64,000 nucleotides of DNA from Eubacteriales bacterium (GCA_030533235.1 JAUNJN010000003.1:48666-112665), one strand, 5' to 3'. Counted from the stretch's first letter, positions 46,454 through 56,449 are shown. Numbers and translations are program-made. The notes: a model not told the origin generated them from the sequence alone.

Positions 46454-46515
46454 CATCTCCATATCAATCAATTAAACCATATGGAGATGATATAATTTTC
46501 AAAAAATATTGTCAA
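46454..46515 (-). promoter_or_regulatory. spo0A promoter with an overlapping 11-bp inverted repeat
   Basis: Minus-strand TTGACA (46515-46510), 17-base spacer, TATCAT (46492-46487). CATCTCCATAT (46454-46464) and ATATGGAGATG (46479-46489) form a perfect 11-bp inverted repeat that overlaps the -10 and the start region. No standard Spo0A box was recognised. Confidence 0.7.
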
Positions 46516-46575
46516 GATTTATTGCATCTTTTTTTTGATTTTCCCCGTTTTTTTATCGACACATTTCGCGAAACT

Positions 46576-47370
46576 CTATGCACTCTCCAACTTCGTTTCC
46601 AAACGTATTTTGTCGGCAATTAATGCAATAAATTCAGAATTTGTCGGTTTGCTTTTTCCGGCATGCATGGAATAACCGAATAATGCGTTAATTGTATCTG
46701 TCTTTCCCCTTCCCCATGCAACTTCTATCGCATGGCGGATTGCACGTTCAACTCTGGACGGTGTCGTTGCATGTTCCTTTGCAATCGTCGGATATAGTTG
46801 CTTTGTAATGGAATTCAATATATCCATATCATTCACTGCCATCATTATTGAACTACGTAAGTATTGATAACCTTTGATATGTGCCGGTACGCCAATTTCA
46901 TGAATAATTTCGGTAACCATTATTTCGAGCTTACTCTGACTTAAAATATATCGTTCCTCATTTCCTACGATTTTCAGATCCTTGGCCTTTGACTTACTAA
47001 TCTGAACAATCTCTTGGTGAATATCCATCTGTGTAATATTGTCATCGTACATATACACATAAATATTCGGAAACTTCCCTTTGCATATCGAAAATACAAA
47101 TGACAGCTGACCGGTGTTACCACAAACAAAAAATTTATATCCGCGGTTGCCAAGTGCATTGACTTCCTCCATAACTGCAATTCCATCTTTATTTGGTAAA
47201 AGCAAATCCAAAATAATTACATCCGGATTATATTTCTTGACTGCCGAAACCGCCAGTGCCCCATCACATACGGTTCCGCAAACCTCGATATCTGCGAAAT
47301 TTTCTAATTTTTGTTTGACATCCCCTACATTTTTTGAATCATGTTTTAAAATCAAGACTCTTGTCCTCAT
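46576..47370 (-). CDS. Spo0A paralogue with degenerate receiver domain
   Basis: 264 aa, arranged in tandem upstream of spo0A. The DNA-binding half is nearly the same ([47 protein letters not shown]). The receiver keeps D55 ([11 protein letters not shown]) and one pocket acid (D11), but the conserved Lys is missing ([11 protein letters not shown]) and the switch Thr region is changed (VCGNTGQ). It may bind the same DNA sites without normal phosphorelay control, as competitor or second input. It has its own promoter. Confidence 0.9.
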   Translation of the reverse strand: MRTRVLILKHDSKNVGDVKQKLENFADIEVCGTVCDGALAVSAVKKYNPDVIILDLLLPNKDGIAVMEEVNALGNRGYKFFVCGNTGQLSFVFSICKGKFPNIYVYMYDDNITQMDIHQEIVQISKSKAKDLKIVGNEERYILSQSKLEIMVTEIIHEIGVPAHIKGYQYLRSSIMMAVNDMDILNSITKQLYPTIAKEHATTPSRVERAIRHAIEVAWGRGKTDTINALFGYSMHAGKSKPTNSEFIALIADKIRLETKLESA

Positions 47371-47417
47371 AAGATCCTCCTTTTCGTTTTCTGTCTGTTT
47401 TTCTTAAATTCGATGTC

Positions 47418-47446
47418 ATTATATAATCGCAGATTTACAAGAACAA
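47418..47446 (-). promoter_or_regulatory. Promoter of the Spo0A paralogue
   Basis: Minus-strand TTGTTC (47446-47441), 17-base spacer, TATAAT (47423-47418), 47 bases before the ATG. Confidence 0.6.
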
Positions 47447-47530
47447 TCCCAAACCCTTCGCAAGTTGCGACAGTAAATAATGACAGCATTTTTACCCATT
47501 ATTTGCATTGTAAACATATGAGATAAAAGG

Positions 47531-47573
47531 ACGAAAAAAAGAGCTTTTGACGTTTCCTTGTCAAAAGCTCTTT
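47531..47573 (-). terminator. Terminator of galE
   Basis: Minus-strand stem GAGCTTTTGAC (47570-47560)/GTCAAAAGCTC (47551-47541), extended by A-T pairs and followed by seven T. Confidence 0.9.
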
Positions 47574-47583
47574 GTCGTATTTT

Positions 47584-48603
47584 TTACTCTTCTCCATAAC
47601 CGTCCGGATTTGTCGATTGCCATCTCCAAGAATCACGACACATATCGAGCAAATCAAACTGCGCTTCCCAGCCAAGCTCTTTTTTTGCCAAAGTCGCATC
47701 TGAATAACAGATGGCAATATCTCCTGCCCGACGTTCCATAATCCGATAAGGGATTTCTTTGCCACATGCCTTGCTAAATGCACCGATAACTTCAAGCACG
47801 CTATAACCCTTACCTGTACCAAGATTATATATCTTGATTCCCGGATGTTCTTTTATCTTATCAATTGCCTTCACATGTCCTTTTGCAAGGTCTACCACGT
47901 GAATATAATCTCTGACACCGGTTCCGTCCGGCGTTTCATAATCATTGCCAAACACTCGTACATACGGATGTTTTCCAATCGCTACCTGAGTCACATACGG
48001 AAGCAGATTATTTGGAATCCCTTTTGGATCCTCTCCGATTAACCCGCTCTTGTGCGCACCAATCGGATTGAAATACCGAAGCAGAATCACATTCCAATCA
48101 GGATCCGCCTTTTGAATATCTGTCAATATCTGTTCCAACATATGCTTTGTCCATCCATACGGATTCGTACATGCACCCTTCGGACACTGCTCCGTAATCG
48201 GAACAACTGCCGGATTTCCATATACGGTCGCGGAGGATGAAAAGATAATATTCTTACATCCGCTTTCCTGCATTGCCTTACATAACGTCAATGTTCCGGA
48301 AATATTGTTTTCATAGTACGCAAGCGGTTTTTCAACAGATTCTCCGACTGCCTTTAATCCGGCAAAATGAATCACTGCATCCGGTTGTTCTTTGTTCATA
48401 ATATGACTCATTTGACTGTAATCACGTATATCCGCCTCATAAAAGCCTACGTTTTTTCCGGTTATCTGTGGTATTCTGCGAATTACCTTTTTGCTCGCAT
48501 TATATAAATTATCTACAATAACAACTTCATATCCTTCATCCAGTAATTCGACACATGTATGACTTCCGATGTAGCCTGCGCCGCCGGTTACCAATATCTT
48601 CAT
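47584..48603 (-). CDS. galE: UDP-glucose 4-epimerase
   Basis: 339 aa short-chain dehydrogenase-type epimerase. VTGGAGYIGSHTCVELL at the N-terminus binds NAD, SSSATVYG and the YGWTK catalytic Tyr/Lys pair follow, and RYFNPIGAH is in the sugar pocket. It interconverts UDP-glucose and UDP-galactose. The gene lies 27 bases after spoIVB and between spoIVB and the spo0A pair, which are usually adjacent. Confidence 0.95.
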   Translation of the reverse strand: MKILVTGGAGYIGSHTCVELLDEGYEVVIVDNLYNASKKVIRRIPQITGKNVGFYEADIRDYSQMSHIMNKEQPDAVIHFAGLKAVGESVEKPLAYYENNISGTLTLCKAMQESGCKNIIFSSSATVYGNPAVVPITEQCPKGACTNPYGWTKHMLEQILTDIQKADPDWNVILLRYFNPIGAHKSGLIGEDPKGIPNNLLPYVTQVAIGKHPYVRVFGNDYETPDGTGVRDYIHVVDLAKGHVKAIDKIKEHPGIKIYNLGTGKGYSVLEVIGAFSKACGKEIPYRIMERRAGDIAICYSDATLAKKELGWEAQFDLLDMCRDSWRWQSTNPDGYGEE

Positions 48604-48630
48604 TTCAATACCCCCTGATACATAATTTAC

Positions 48631-49779
48631 TTAATTATATATCATATCTTCCGCAAAAACTCCATACCCCTTCGTAGAATCCTTGAGAAATACGTGGGTT
48701 ACTGCCCCGACAAGCTTTCCGTCCTGAATAATCGGCGTGCCGCTTAAACCTTGTACAATTCCACTTGTCAAATCAAGAAGGTTTTGATCTGTGATTTGTA
48801 TTTCGATGCTTTTACTCATCCCATCCTTTTCATTTGACGAAGCTTTGTTTGAAAAAACATCTACAATTTTGATATCATAGTATTCCGCATTGCCCGAAAC
48901 CCAGGATAACAGCTGTGCCTCCCCCTCATGCACTTCCTCTCTTTTTGCAATTTCCATCCAATTACCTGCAAGAAGTCTTGATTTACCATTTTCGGTCAAA
49001 TACCCTTTTATTCCGAGTGATTCGTTTGTTTCAACCCTGCCAAGCATGCATTCTTTTTTATAATCAATTACCCCCTCCAGACGACCGGCTTGCTTCCCAT
49101 CCGCTTTTACAATCCGAAGCAGCTTTGCATCATAAATTGCACCATCTGATATATGAAATATTTCTCCGGTGTCATTGTCGTTGATACTATGTCCGAGTGC
49201 ACCAAATCCGTTTTCATCCACATAAGTGAGCGTACCGATTCCCGAAATGTCATCCTTCACCCAAAGTCCAAGCATATATGTGCCGTTTTCATTTTGCTTC
49301 GGAACAATCTTCACCTTCATCGGAACCAAATCCCTGATGATTCCGACCTCCAGCACATGACCTTCACAAGAAGAAACCATTTCAATCAAATCATGCTTAT
49401 CCTGAACCTTCACGCCGTTAATACTTGTAATATAGTCACCTTGTTTTAAAATATTTTCACAAGGTGATTGCATAGAGGAATCCTTTGCCAGAAAGCATCC
49501 GGTATCAATCACCATTACCCCTTCTGTTTTTACATACACACCAATCGGGTATCCACAGGGAATCACCATGTGTGTTTCCGATTGGTTTTCCCACTTTGAA
49601 TGCGTCGGTTCATTTTGAGAAAGCGTTGCATCCGATGGGACAGTTTTCGCACTCGCAATTGTTTTTTGCTTTTCCGACTGTCTGTTTGAACCAATTGTCA
49701 AACAGATTGCCGTAAAAAGTAATCCACATACGATTGCAAGCAACGTCCAAAGACATTTTTTATATTTTTTGTACTCCAT
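48631..49779 (-). CDS. spoIVB: SpoIVB peptidase (stage IV sporulation protein B)
   Basis: 382 aa from the ATG at 49779 (GGGGG upstream). N-terminal membrane anchor at about 9-31, PDZ domain at about 85-175 (QGDYITSINGVKVQDKHDL), then the S55 serine peptidase domain with His in FGALGHSIND and Ser in GIVQGLSGTPI. Made in the forespore, it signals across the inner membrane to trigger sigma-K processing. Flanked by recN upstream, with its terminator. Confidence 0.96.
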   Translation of the reverse strand: MEYKKYKKCLWTLLAIVCGLLFTAICLTIGSNRQSEKQKTIASAKTVPSDATLSQNEPTHSKWENQSETHMVIPCGYPIGVYVKTEGVMVIDTGCFLAKDSSMQSPCENILKQGDYITSINGVKVQDKHDLIEMVSSCEGHVLEVGIIRDLVPMKVKIVPKQNENGTYMLGLWVKDDISGIGTLTYVDENGFGALGHSINDNDTGEIFHISDGAIYDAKLLRIVKADGKQAGRLEGVIDYKKECMLGRVETNESLGIKGYLTENGKSRLLAGNWMEIAKREEVHEGEAQLLSWVSGNAEYYDIKIVDVFSNKASSNEKDGMSKSIEIQITDQNLLDLTSGIVQGLSGTPIIQDGKLVGAVTHVFLKDSTKGYGVFAEDMIYN

Positions 49780-49805
49780 GATAAGTCCCCCTTTTGTGAC
49801 AAACA

Positions 49806-49837
49806 ATAAAAAGAGTACATGAAAAAATCATGTACTC
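49806..49837 (-). terminator. Terminator of recN and of the long upstream operon
   Basis: Perfect stem GAGTACATG (49837-49829)/CATGTACTC (49821-49813), then TTTTTATTG on the minus strand, 29 bases after the recN stop codon. Confidence 0.9.
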
Positions 49838-49865
49838 ATAGTATTGATTACTCACTCACAAATAA

Positions 49866-51554
49866 TCAGTATATTTTTGTTCCTTTTGCCAATCCTTTCA
49901 TCTCGCGTGCGGATGCAATCGTGTTTTCCGTAATGGTTGCACCGCCGAGTAATCTGGCAATCTCACCAATTGAAGCTTCGCCATCAAGCATCTTGATTGT
50001 GGTAATTGTTTTCTTATTTTCCACTGTTTTATCAATCAAATAATGTACATCCGCCATAGCTGCAATCTGCGGAAGATGCGTAATACAAAGAACCTGATGT
50101 CTTTTTGCAATGACGGAAAGCTTCTCCGCGACACGTTGTGCAGTTCTACCGCTGATTCCAACATCGATTTCATCAAACAATAGTGTCGGTGTATCATCCG
50201 CATATGCAAGACACGATTTAATCGCAAGCATGACTCTCGACAACTCACCACCGGATGCTACCTCATAAAGCGGACGCATATGTTCTCCGACGTTCGTAGA
50301 TATCATAAAATACGCTTTATCGATGCCATTTGCGGTAAATCGCGGCAATTGTTCAAACTGCATGTCAAACATTACTGACGTAAAATTGAGTTCCTCAAGT
50401 GCTTCTTTTATCACCGCACACATATTTACTGCATATGTACTTCTGATATTATGCAAATACACACTTGCCTCTCGCAGTTTATCGTCAACATTTTGCAGTT
50501 TGTCATGTAAATTTTGCATAAGCTCCTCATAGGTTATCAGTTCCTGATATTCCTTTTCAAAGCGATCGCATTTTTCGAGGATTTCAGATATCGTTTTTCC
50601 GTATTTTGACTGAAGATTATGGATTAAATCAAGCCGCTCCGTAATATCCGAAAACTGTTTTTCATCAAAGGTCATATCATCCATATAACCTTTTAATTCA
50701 CGATTGAAATCATTCATCATTCCATCAATATCATGTAAGATATCATATGCACCGGATAAATCAGAATCGAGCTCTGCAAGACGTCCGATTCTGCTTAACG
50801 CATGACCAATCTGCTCTGCTGCCGACTGCGGAAAATCATAGCCTGTCATCTGATAGATTTCACCGGCTGTTTCAATGATTTCCTTTGCGTGCACACATTT
50901 TTGATATTGCTTTTGAAGTGTCTCTTCCTCTCCGTCGCAAAGTGCCGCCGCACGAATCTCCTGTATTTGATATTGCAAAAAATCCATACGTTTATTTTTT
51001 TCAGTTTCATCCATTTTATGCATGTCAATTTCAGATTCAAGCATTGTATATTTTTCATAAAGCTCTTTCACGGCTTGCTTAGCACGATCAATTTCATCTC
51101 CGCCAAACCGATCCAAAATTTCCAAATGCTTGTCTGCTTTTAACAATGTCTGTTGTTCATGTTGCGCATGAAGATCGATCAAAAGTGCTGCAACCTCCTG
51201 CAAACGCGCAGTTGTCACCGTATGCTCATTGACACGATTAACAGCTCTTCCGGAGGAAGACAGTCTTCTTGAAATTAACAGTTCTCCATCCTCGCCGATT
51301 GGAAGTTCCATTTCTTTTAATGAATCTAAAAGCTCCGGCTGTTCAATTGAAAACAAAAGCTCAATCAAGCCGTCTTTCTCGTTATCCCTAAGAATATCTT
51401 TTTGGAATTTGCCGCCAAGACCAACCGCAAGCGATCCGATAATAATTGATTTACCGGCACCCGTTTCTCCTGTTAGTATATTCAGTCCTTCTTCAAAGGA
51501 AATGTCAATTTCATCAATCAATATGATGTTTTTAATATGCAAATTTTGTAACAT
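49866..51554 (-). CDS. recN: DNA repair protein RecN
   Basis: 562 aa SMC-like ATPase with GETGAGKSIIIGSL (Walker A), long coiled coils in about 155-380, signature SGGELSRVMLAIK and Walker B TLLFDEIDVGISG. It acts early in double-strand break repair. The start is the ATG at 51554 after GGAG, overlapping the end of argR by 23 bases; an upstream TTG is the ribosome-site region itself. Confidence 0.96.
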   Translation of the reverse strand: MLQNLHIKNIILIDEIDISFEEGLNILTGETGAGKSIIIGSLAVGLGGKFQKDILRDNEKDGLIELLFSIEQPELLDSLKEMELPIGEDGELLISRRLSSSGRAVNRVNEHTVTTARLQEVAALLIDLHAQHEQQTLLKADKHLEILDRFGGDEIDRAKQAVKELYEKYTMLESEIDMHKMDETEKNKRMDFLQYQIQEIRAAALCDGEEETLQKQYQKCVHAKEIIETAGEIYQMTGYDFPQSAAEQIGHALSRIGRLAELDSDLSGAYDILHDIDGMMNDFNRELKGYMDDMTFDEKQFSDITERLDLIHNLQSKYGKTISEILEKCDRFEKEYQELITYEELMQNLHDKLQNVDDKLREASVYLHNIRSTYAVNMCAVIKEALEELNFTSVMFDMQFEQLPRFTANGIDKAYFMISTNVGEHMRPLYEVASGGELSRVMLAIKSCLAYADDTPTLLFDEIDVGISGRTAQRVAEKLSVIAKRHQVLCITHLPQIAAMADVHYLIDKTVENKKTITTIKMLDGEASIGEIARLLGGATITENTIASAREMKGLAKGTKIY

Positions 51555-51990
51555 GTTTGATTTCTCCAATGATTGTCTCAGTCATACACGTACGCTTTAC
51601 CGCCAAAAACAACGTATCATCACCTGCTATACAACCAACAATTCCATCGAGCTTTAGGCTGTCTATCGCTGCACCTACCGCCATAGCCATACCGGAAACC
51701 GTTTTGACAACAATCAGGTTTTCCGCACCTTCGATTGATGTAATACTACTCTCTAAAACCTGTCTGTACGAACCATGGGTAATACTTTGCTGCTCCTGTC
51801 CGATCACATATTTATGCTTGTTTTTGTCATAGGTAATCTTTCGGACATCCAGTTCTCTGATATCTCTTGAAACAGTTGCCTGCGTCGTGTTAAATCCTTG
51901 TGCCTTCAGTTTCTCCAAAAGGTCTTCCTGGGTCTCTATTGCATGCTCATGAATAAGCTGAACGATGGCTCTTTGTCTTGCCTGCTTCAC
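51532..51990 (-). CDS. argR: Arginine repressor ArgR
   Basis: 152 aa. N-terminal winged helix with TQEDLLEKLKAQGFNTTQATVSRDI and a C-terminal arginine-binding, trimerising domain with GMAMAVGAAIDSL and CIAGDDTLFLAV. Its place between nadK and recN is conserved in Firmicutes (AhrC). Confidence 0.96.
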   Translation of the reverse strand: MKQARQRAIVQLIHEHAIETQEDLLEKLKAQGFNTTQATVSRDIRELDVRKITYDKNKHKYVIGQEQQSITHGSYRQVLESSITSIEGAENLIVVKTVSGMAMAVGAAIDSLKLDGIVGCIAGDDTLFLAVKRTCMTETIIGEIKHVTKFAY

Positions 51991-51994
51991 AATA

Positions 51995-52852
51995 TCAACC
52001 CCCTATCTTATCTCGTAAAACCTTATAAAAGTTTACATCGTACATTTTAATGAGTGAAATTTCTCTTGCCGACATTCGGGCGGTAACGACGTCTCCCGCC
52101 GAAAGTTCTATACTATTTGCTCCGTCAAACGATACAATTGCCTCAGTTTCCTGTGTTTTACGTTTTTTTACAATCTCAATTCGCACACAATCGGTACTGT
52201 CAAACACGACACTCTTTGCGGTTAACGAATGCGGCGAAATCGGCGTGACAACAATCGCTTTGGACTTAGGACTTACAATCGGTCCGCCTGCCGACAGGTT
52301 GTAGCCGGTTGAACCGGTCGGAGTTGCAACAATCACTCCATCTGCCTCATATGTCTCAAGTAATTCATCATTGACATAAATATTAAGTCCGATTATTCGG
52401 GAAAATCCGGCTCTTGTAATCACAATATCATTCAATGCGTGAAATGTATTGTCACGCACCGCACCTTCAATCATCATACGTTTTTCAAGTTGAAAATCAT
52501 CTGCTATAAGCCGGTCTAAGGTTTCATCCAGATAGGAAACCTCCACCTCCGTCAAAAATCCGAGTGTCCCAAGATTGACGCCGACAAACGGAATCTGGCA
52601 TGAATCCAAGTCATGCGCAGCACGCAGCATCGTTCCGTCGCCCCCAAGTACAATACATGCCTGTGCACCTTGTAACAGCTGCTTTGGAATCTTTGTGGAA
52701 TGCACGGAACCATCTTCTTCATACTGTGCACACAGCTCTTCCGTAATAATCACGGCATCTGCCCCGCGTTCCTGCAGGTAAGCAACAATATGCTTACTTA
52801 GGTTCAAATTTGCATCCTTGTCTTTGTTTGCAAGAATAATAAAACTTCTCAT
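51995..52852 (-). CDS. nadK: NAD kinase
   Basis: 285 aa. The GGDG motif is in VLGGDGTMLRAAHDL, followed by GVNLGTLGFLTEV and the NAD-binding ATPTGSTGYNLSAGGPI. Phosphorylates NAD to NADP. It overlaps tlyA by 4 bases (ATGA) and is 4 bases before argR. Confidence 0.96.
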   Translation of the reverse strand: MRSFIILANKDKDANLNLSKHIVAYLQERGADAVIITEELCAQYEEDGSVHSTKIPKQLLQGAQACIVLGGDGTMLRAAHDLDSCQIPFVGVNLGTLGFLTEVEVSYLDETLDRLIADDFQLEKRMMIEGAVRDNTFHALNDIVITRAGFSRIIGLNIYVNDELLETYEADGVIVATPTGSTGYNLSAGGPIVSPKSKAIVVTPISPHSLTAKSVVFDSTDCVRIEIVKKRKTQETEAIVSFDGANSIELSAGDVVTARMSAREISLIKMYDVNFYKVLRDKIGG

Positions 52853-53679
52853 ACATGCTCATCCTTATCCAATGACTGGTGGGATGCCTCAACAACCGCA
52901 TCCACATCCAATCTTTTATCCGCTTTCCGTGTTGTATCCTTTGATAAATGTAATAGATATTCTATATTTCCTTCCGGTCCCTTCACCGGGGAAAATGTAA
53001 GTGCCAATGGGATAAGTCCGATTTCTGTCGCATAGTCAATGACCATATGAATTACCTCCTTATGGACATTCTTGTCTCGTACAACTCCCTTTTTCCCAAC
53101 CTTTTCTCTTCCTGCCTCAAACTGCGGTTTAATCAGACATACGATCTGACCGTGATCCTTTAATAAATTTTTGACCGGTCCCAATACCTTTGTAAGCGAA
53201 ATAAAGGACACATCAATGGAAGAAAAATCCAGTTTGTCCGCAATATCTTCCTCTGTCACATAACGAATATTGGTCTTTTCCATGCAGACAACACGTTCAT
53301 CCTTGCGCAGCTTCCAATCAAGCTGTCCGTGTCCGACATCAACCGCATACACCTTTGTTGCTCCGTTTTGAAGCATGCAATCTGTAAATCCGCCTGTGGA
53401 GGAACCGACATCCATACAAATTGTCCCATCCAATGATACGTCAAATTCCTGCTTTGCCTTTTCAAGCTTTAATCCGCCACGGCTGACATAGCGAAGCACG
53501 TTTCCGCGCACCTCAATCTCTGATGTCGTCGGAAAAGTCGAACCGGCCTTATCCTCCTTTTGTCCGTCAACATAAACAATTCCGGACATAATAATCGCTT
53601 TCGCCTTTTCTCTCGAAGCAGCCAATCCTTTTTCTACCAATAATATATCCAAGCGTTCTTTTTTTACCTTATCCTGCAT
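52849..53679 (-). CDS. tlyA: TlyA-family rRNA 2'-O-methyltransferase (S4 plus FtsJ domains)
   Basis: 276 aa. An S4 RNA-binding domain in the first 60 residues (RLDILLVEKGLAASREKAKA) is followed by an FtsJ-type methyltransferase with SAM site DVGSSTGGFTDC and catalytic-type DVSFISLTK. Homologues methylate 16S and 23S rRNA or act in hemolysin-like phenotypes. It lies 1 base after dxs. Confidence 0.92.
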   Translation of the reverse strand: MQDKVKKERLDILLVEKGLAASREKAKAIIMSGIVYVDGQKEDKAGSTFPTTSEIEVRGNVLRYVSRGGLKLEKAKQEFDVSLDGTICMDVGSSTGGFTDCMLQNGATKVYAVDVGHGQLDWKLRKDERVVCMEKTNIRYVTEEDIADKLDFSSIDVSFISLTKVLGPVKNLLKDHGQIVCLIKPQFEAGREKVGKKGVVRDKNVHKEVIHMVIDYATEIGLIPLALTFSPVKGPEGNIEYLLHLSKDTTRKADKRLDVDAVVEASHQSLDKDEHV

Positions 53680-53680
53680 G

Positions 53681-55558
53681 TTATGACTCCTTTATGTTCG
53701 TCATAATTTTGTGAAATACCGTATCTGCATCCAAGGAAAGCAATTTTCTCAACTCTCCCGGTGTTCCGTGCGATACTTTTCCATCCTTAATTGAAGCATC
53801 AATATGAACAAGATTGAGTTTTCTTAACTGCACATCCTCCATAATGACCTTATCAATACGTTCTCCATAACCACCAACGGAAATGTTTTCCTCCATCGTG
53901 ACAATCACCGAACATGATTTTGCTGTTTCATGAAGAAGCTCATAATCAACCGACGACAGGAACCGCACGTTCACGAATGTAGGGAAAATCTGTTTATCCT
54001 TTAACATAGAAACCAATTTTTCCCCTTCTTCCACCATGTTGCCGCATGCAAATATGGCAACCCTGCTACCAAACATAAGCACTTCACTCTTGTCCTTCAC
54101 AATCGGCGTTTGTATACTCTGATAACCTTTATAGGCATCTCCTCGCGGATACCGAATGGCAACAGGCCCATCCAGGGTCATCGCATAATCCATCATTGCC
54201 AAAAGCTCATAGCGGTTTTTTGGAGCCATCACCGTCATCCCCGGCATATGTGTTAGATATGAACCGTCATAGATTCCCTGATGTGTTTCGCCATCCTGTC
54301 CAACTAACCCGGCACGATCAATTGCAAAAATCACATGCAATCCCTGTAAGCACACATCATGCAAAATCTGATCATAGGCACGCTGCAAAAAGGAAGAATA
54401 AATCGCAACCACCGGTATCATCCCCGCAGCCGCTTGTCCGGCCGCAAATGTAACTGCATGCTGTTCAGCAATTCCGACATCAAAAAAACGATTCGGGAAC
54501 GCCTTTGCAAAACGATTCAGCCCGGTTCCGACTGACATTGCAGCAGTAATCGCAGTCATATTGTCATAACGTTCTCCAAGTGTTACCATATGCCTTGCAA
54601 AAATATCCGTATAGGAGCTTGTTTTCTTTTCACATAACAGTTTTCCTGTCTGTTTATCAAAAGGTGCAACTCCGTGGAAGTAATCGGGGTGACGTTCCGC
54701 AAGCGGATATCCATATCCCTTTTTTGTCTTCACATGAATAATAATCGGTTTGTTTAGACGAAATGCTTTCTGAAATGTTTGAACCATTATATGAATATCA
54801 TGCCCGTCTATCGGTCCGACATATGTGATTCCGAGTTCCTCAAAAAACATTCCCGGCACAAACAATTGCTTAATTGTATCTTTAGACCGTTTTAATGTAT
54901 GTGCAAGCTTACTTCCTGTTCTTGTTGACAACAAACTCTTTTCCACGCCGGATTTCAAATCATTATAGGTCTCACCCACACGAAGACTCGTGAGATATTT
55001 GGATAGCCCTCCAACATTTTTTTCAATCGACATCTCATTGTCATTTAATACAATCACACAACCGGTCTTAAGCTGTGCGAGAGAATTGATTGCCTCATAT
55101 GCCATACCGCCTGTAAGGGATCCATCTCCGATAACAGCCGCAATCTGCTCATGACCCCCACGCAAATCTCTGGCAACTGCATACCCCATAGCCGCCGAAA
55201 TACTTGTCGAGCTATGTCCTGTATCAAATGCATCGCAATCGCTTTCCTCACGCTTTGGAAATCCACTCATACCTCCATATGCACGAAGATTATCAAAATC
55301 ATCCTTACGTCCGGTTAAAAGCTTATGTGTATAAGACTGATGTCCGACATCAAAAATCAGCTTATCCTTCGGAAAATCCATAGCAAGATGCAGTGCTATC
55401 GTAAGTTCTACGGCACCGAGATTTGACGCAAGATGCCCACCGCTTGTACTTACACGATCAATTAAAAATTCACGAATTTCAGTAGCAAGCACATCATAAT
55501 CGCGTTTCCGAACCTTCTTTATGTCATTTGCCTTTTTTATTTGTTCCAAAATACTCAT
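53681..55558 (-). CDS. dxs: 1-deoxy-D-xylulose-5-phosphate synthase
   Basis: 625 aa thiamine-diphosphate enzyme, first step of the MEP isoprenoid pathway (pyruvate plus glyceraldehyde-3-phosphate). The TPP site is GDGSLTGGMAYEAIN with downstream NDNEMSI; the pyrimidine domain has DVGIAEQHAVTFAAG; DRAGLVGQDGETHQG is the substrate loop. It directly follows ispA (3 bases), coupling two isoprenoid steps. Confidence 0.97.
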   Translation of the reverse strand: MSILEQIKKANDIKKVRKRDYDVLATEIREFLIDRVSTSGGHLASNLGAVELTIALHLAMDFPKDKLIFDVGHQSYTHKLLTGRKDDFDNLRAYGGMSGFPKREESDCDAFDTGHSSTSISAAMGYAVARDLRGGHEQIAAVIGDGSLTGGMAYEAINSLAQLKTGCVIVLNDNEMSIEKNVGGLSKYLTSLRVGETYNDLKSGVEKSLLSTRTGSKLAHTLKRSKDTIKQLFVPGMFFEELGITYVGPIDGHDIHIMVQTFQKAFRLNKPIIIHVKTKKGYGYPLAERHPDYFHGVAPFDKQTGKLLCEKKTSSYTDIFARHMVTLGERYDNMTAITAAMSVGTGLNRFAKAFPNRFFDVGIAEQHAVTFAAGQAAAGMIPVVAIYSSFLQRAYDQILHDVCLQGLHVIFAIDRAGLVGQDGETHQGIYDGSYLTHMPGMTVMAPKNRYELLAMMDYAMTLDGPVAIRYPRGDAYKGYQSIQTPIVKDKSEVLMFGSRVAIFACGNMVEEGEKLVSMLKDKQIFPTFVNVRFLSSVDYELLHETAKSCSVIVTMEENISVGGYGERIDKVIMEDVQLRKLNLVHIDASIKDGKVSHGTPGELRKLLSLDADTVFHKIMTNIKES

Positions 55559-55561
55559 GAC

Positions 55562-56449
55562 TTATTTATCCCTATCAATTAAAGTGTGAATGAGTGCAAG
55601 CAGATCATTTTTGGCTGCTTGATCTCTGACATCCAAACATCCAATCATACGTTCCGCCTGCAATGTCTGCTCCTCCACAAATTTTTTTGCAGCCTCCAGG
55701 CCATAAAGAGAAACATACGTTGTCTTTTCATTTCGTTCATCGCTTTTTATCGGTTTCCCGAGCATCTGCGCATCGCCAACCACGTCTAAAATATCATCCT
55801 GAACCTGAAATGCCATACCTATGCAAATTGCTGCTTCATGTAAACACGCAATCTGACTTTCATTTGCTCCGCCAAGCGTTGCACCGATTGTCATCGCACA
55901 CGAGAGTAACGCCGCTGTTTTATTCAGATAGATATATTCCAATTCCTTGTCATTCACCGGCTTACCGGTCAAAACAACATCCAATACCTGCCCACCAATC
56001 ATACCATCAATACCCGGTTTTTGACACAATAACATAAAGGCTCGCTCGATTGCGATGTTACCCGGATATAACCGAAACGCCCCAACTGCTGTCTCAAATG
56101 CATAATTTAGCAAGCCATCACCCGCAAGAATCGCAAGATCCTCGCCAAACTTCACATGAACCGTCGGCTTACCACGTCGTAAGTCATCATTATCCAGTGC
56201 CGGTAAATCGTCGTGAATGAGTGAGTATGTATGAATCATCTCAATTGACGCCATAAATGCAGCAAGTACCGACTCATCAACACCACCATCAAACAGATCA
56301 TAGCACAATTTCATAAGCATAGGACGAAGTCGTTTGCCTCCTGCCCGAAATGCATAATTCATCGCCTCTAGCACAGGCTTTGCGTATCCGGTTTCTTCCG
56401 GCAAATACGCATATATGATTTTTTCGATATATTCTGTACTATACTTCAT
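55562..56449 (-). CDS. ispA: Polyprenyl diphosphate (farnesyl diphosphate) synthase
   Basis: 295 aa all-helical trans-prenyltransferase with the first Asp-rich motif in YSLIHDDLPALDNDD and the second in QVQDDILDVVGD. GGKRLRPML is the diphosphate site. It condenses IPP units, probably to farnesyl diphosphate. It overlaps xseB by 11 bases. Confidence 0.95.
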   Translation of the reverse strand: MKYSTEYIEKIIYAYLPEETGYAKPVLEAMNYAFRAGGKRLRPMLMKLCYDLFDGGVDESVLAAFMASIEMIHTYSLIHDDLPALDNDDLRRGKPTVHVKFGEDLAILAGDGLLNYAFETAVGAFRLYPGNIAIERAFMLLCQKPGIDGMIGGQVLDVVLTGKPVNDKELEYIYLNKTAALLSCAMTIGATLGGANESQIACLHEAAICIGMAFQVQDDILDVVGDAQMLGKPIKSDERNEKTTYVSLYGLEAAKKFVEEQTLQAERMIGCLDVRDQAAKNDLLALIHTLIDRDK

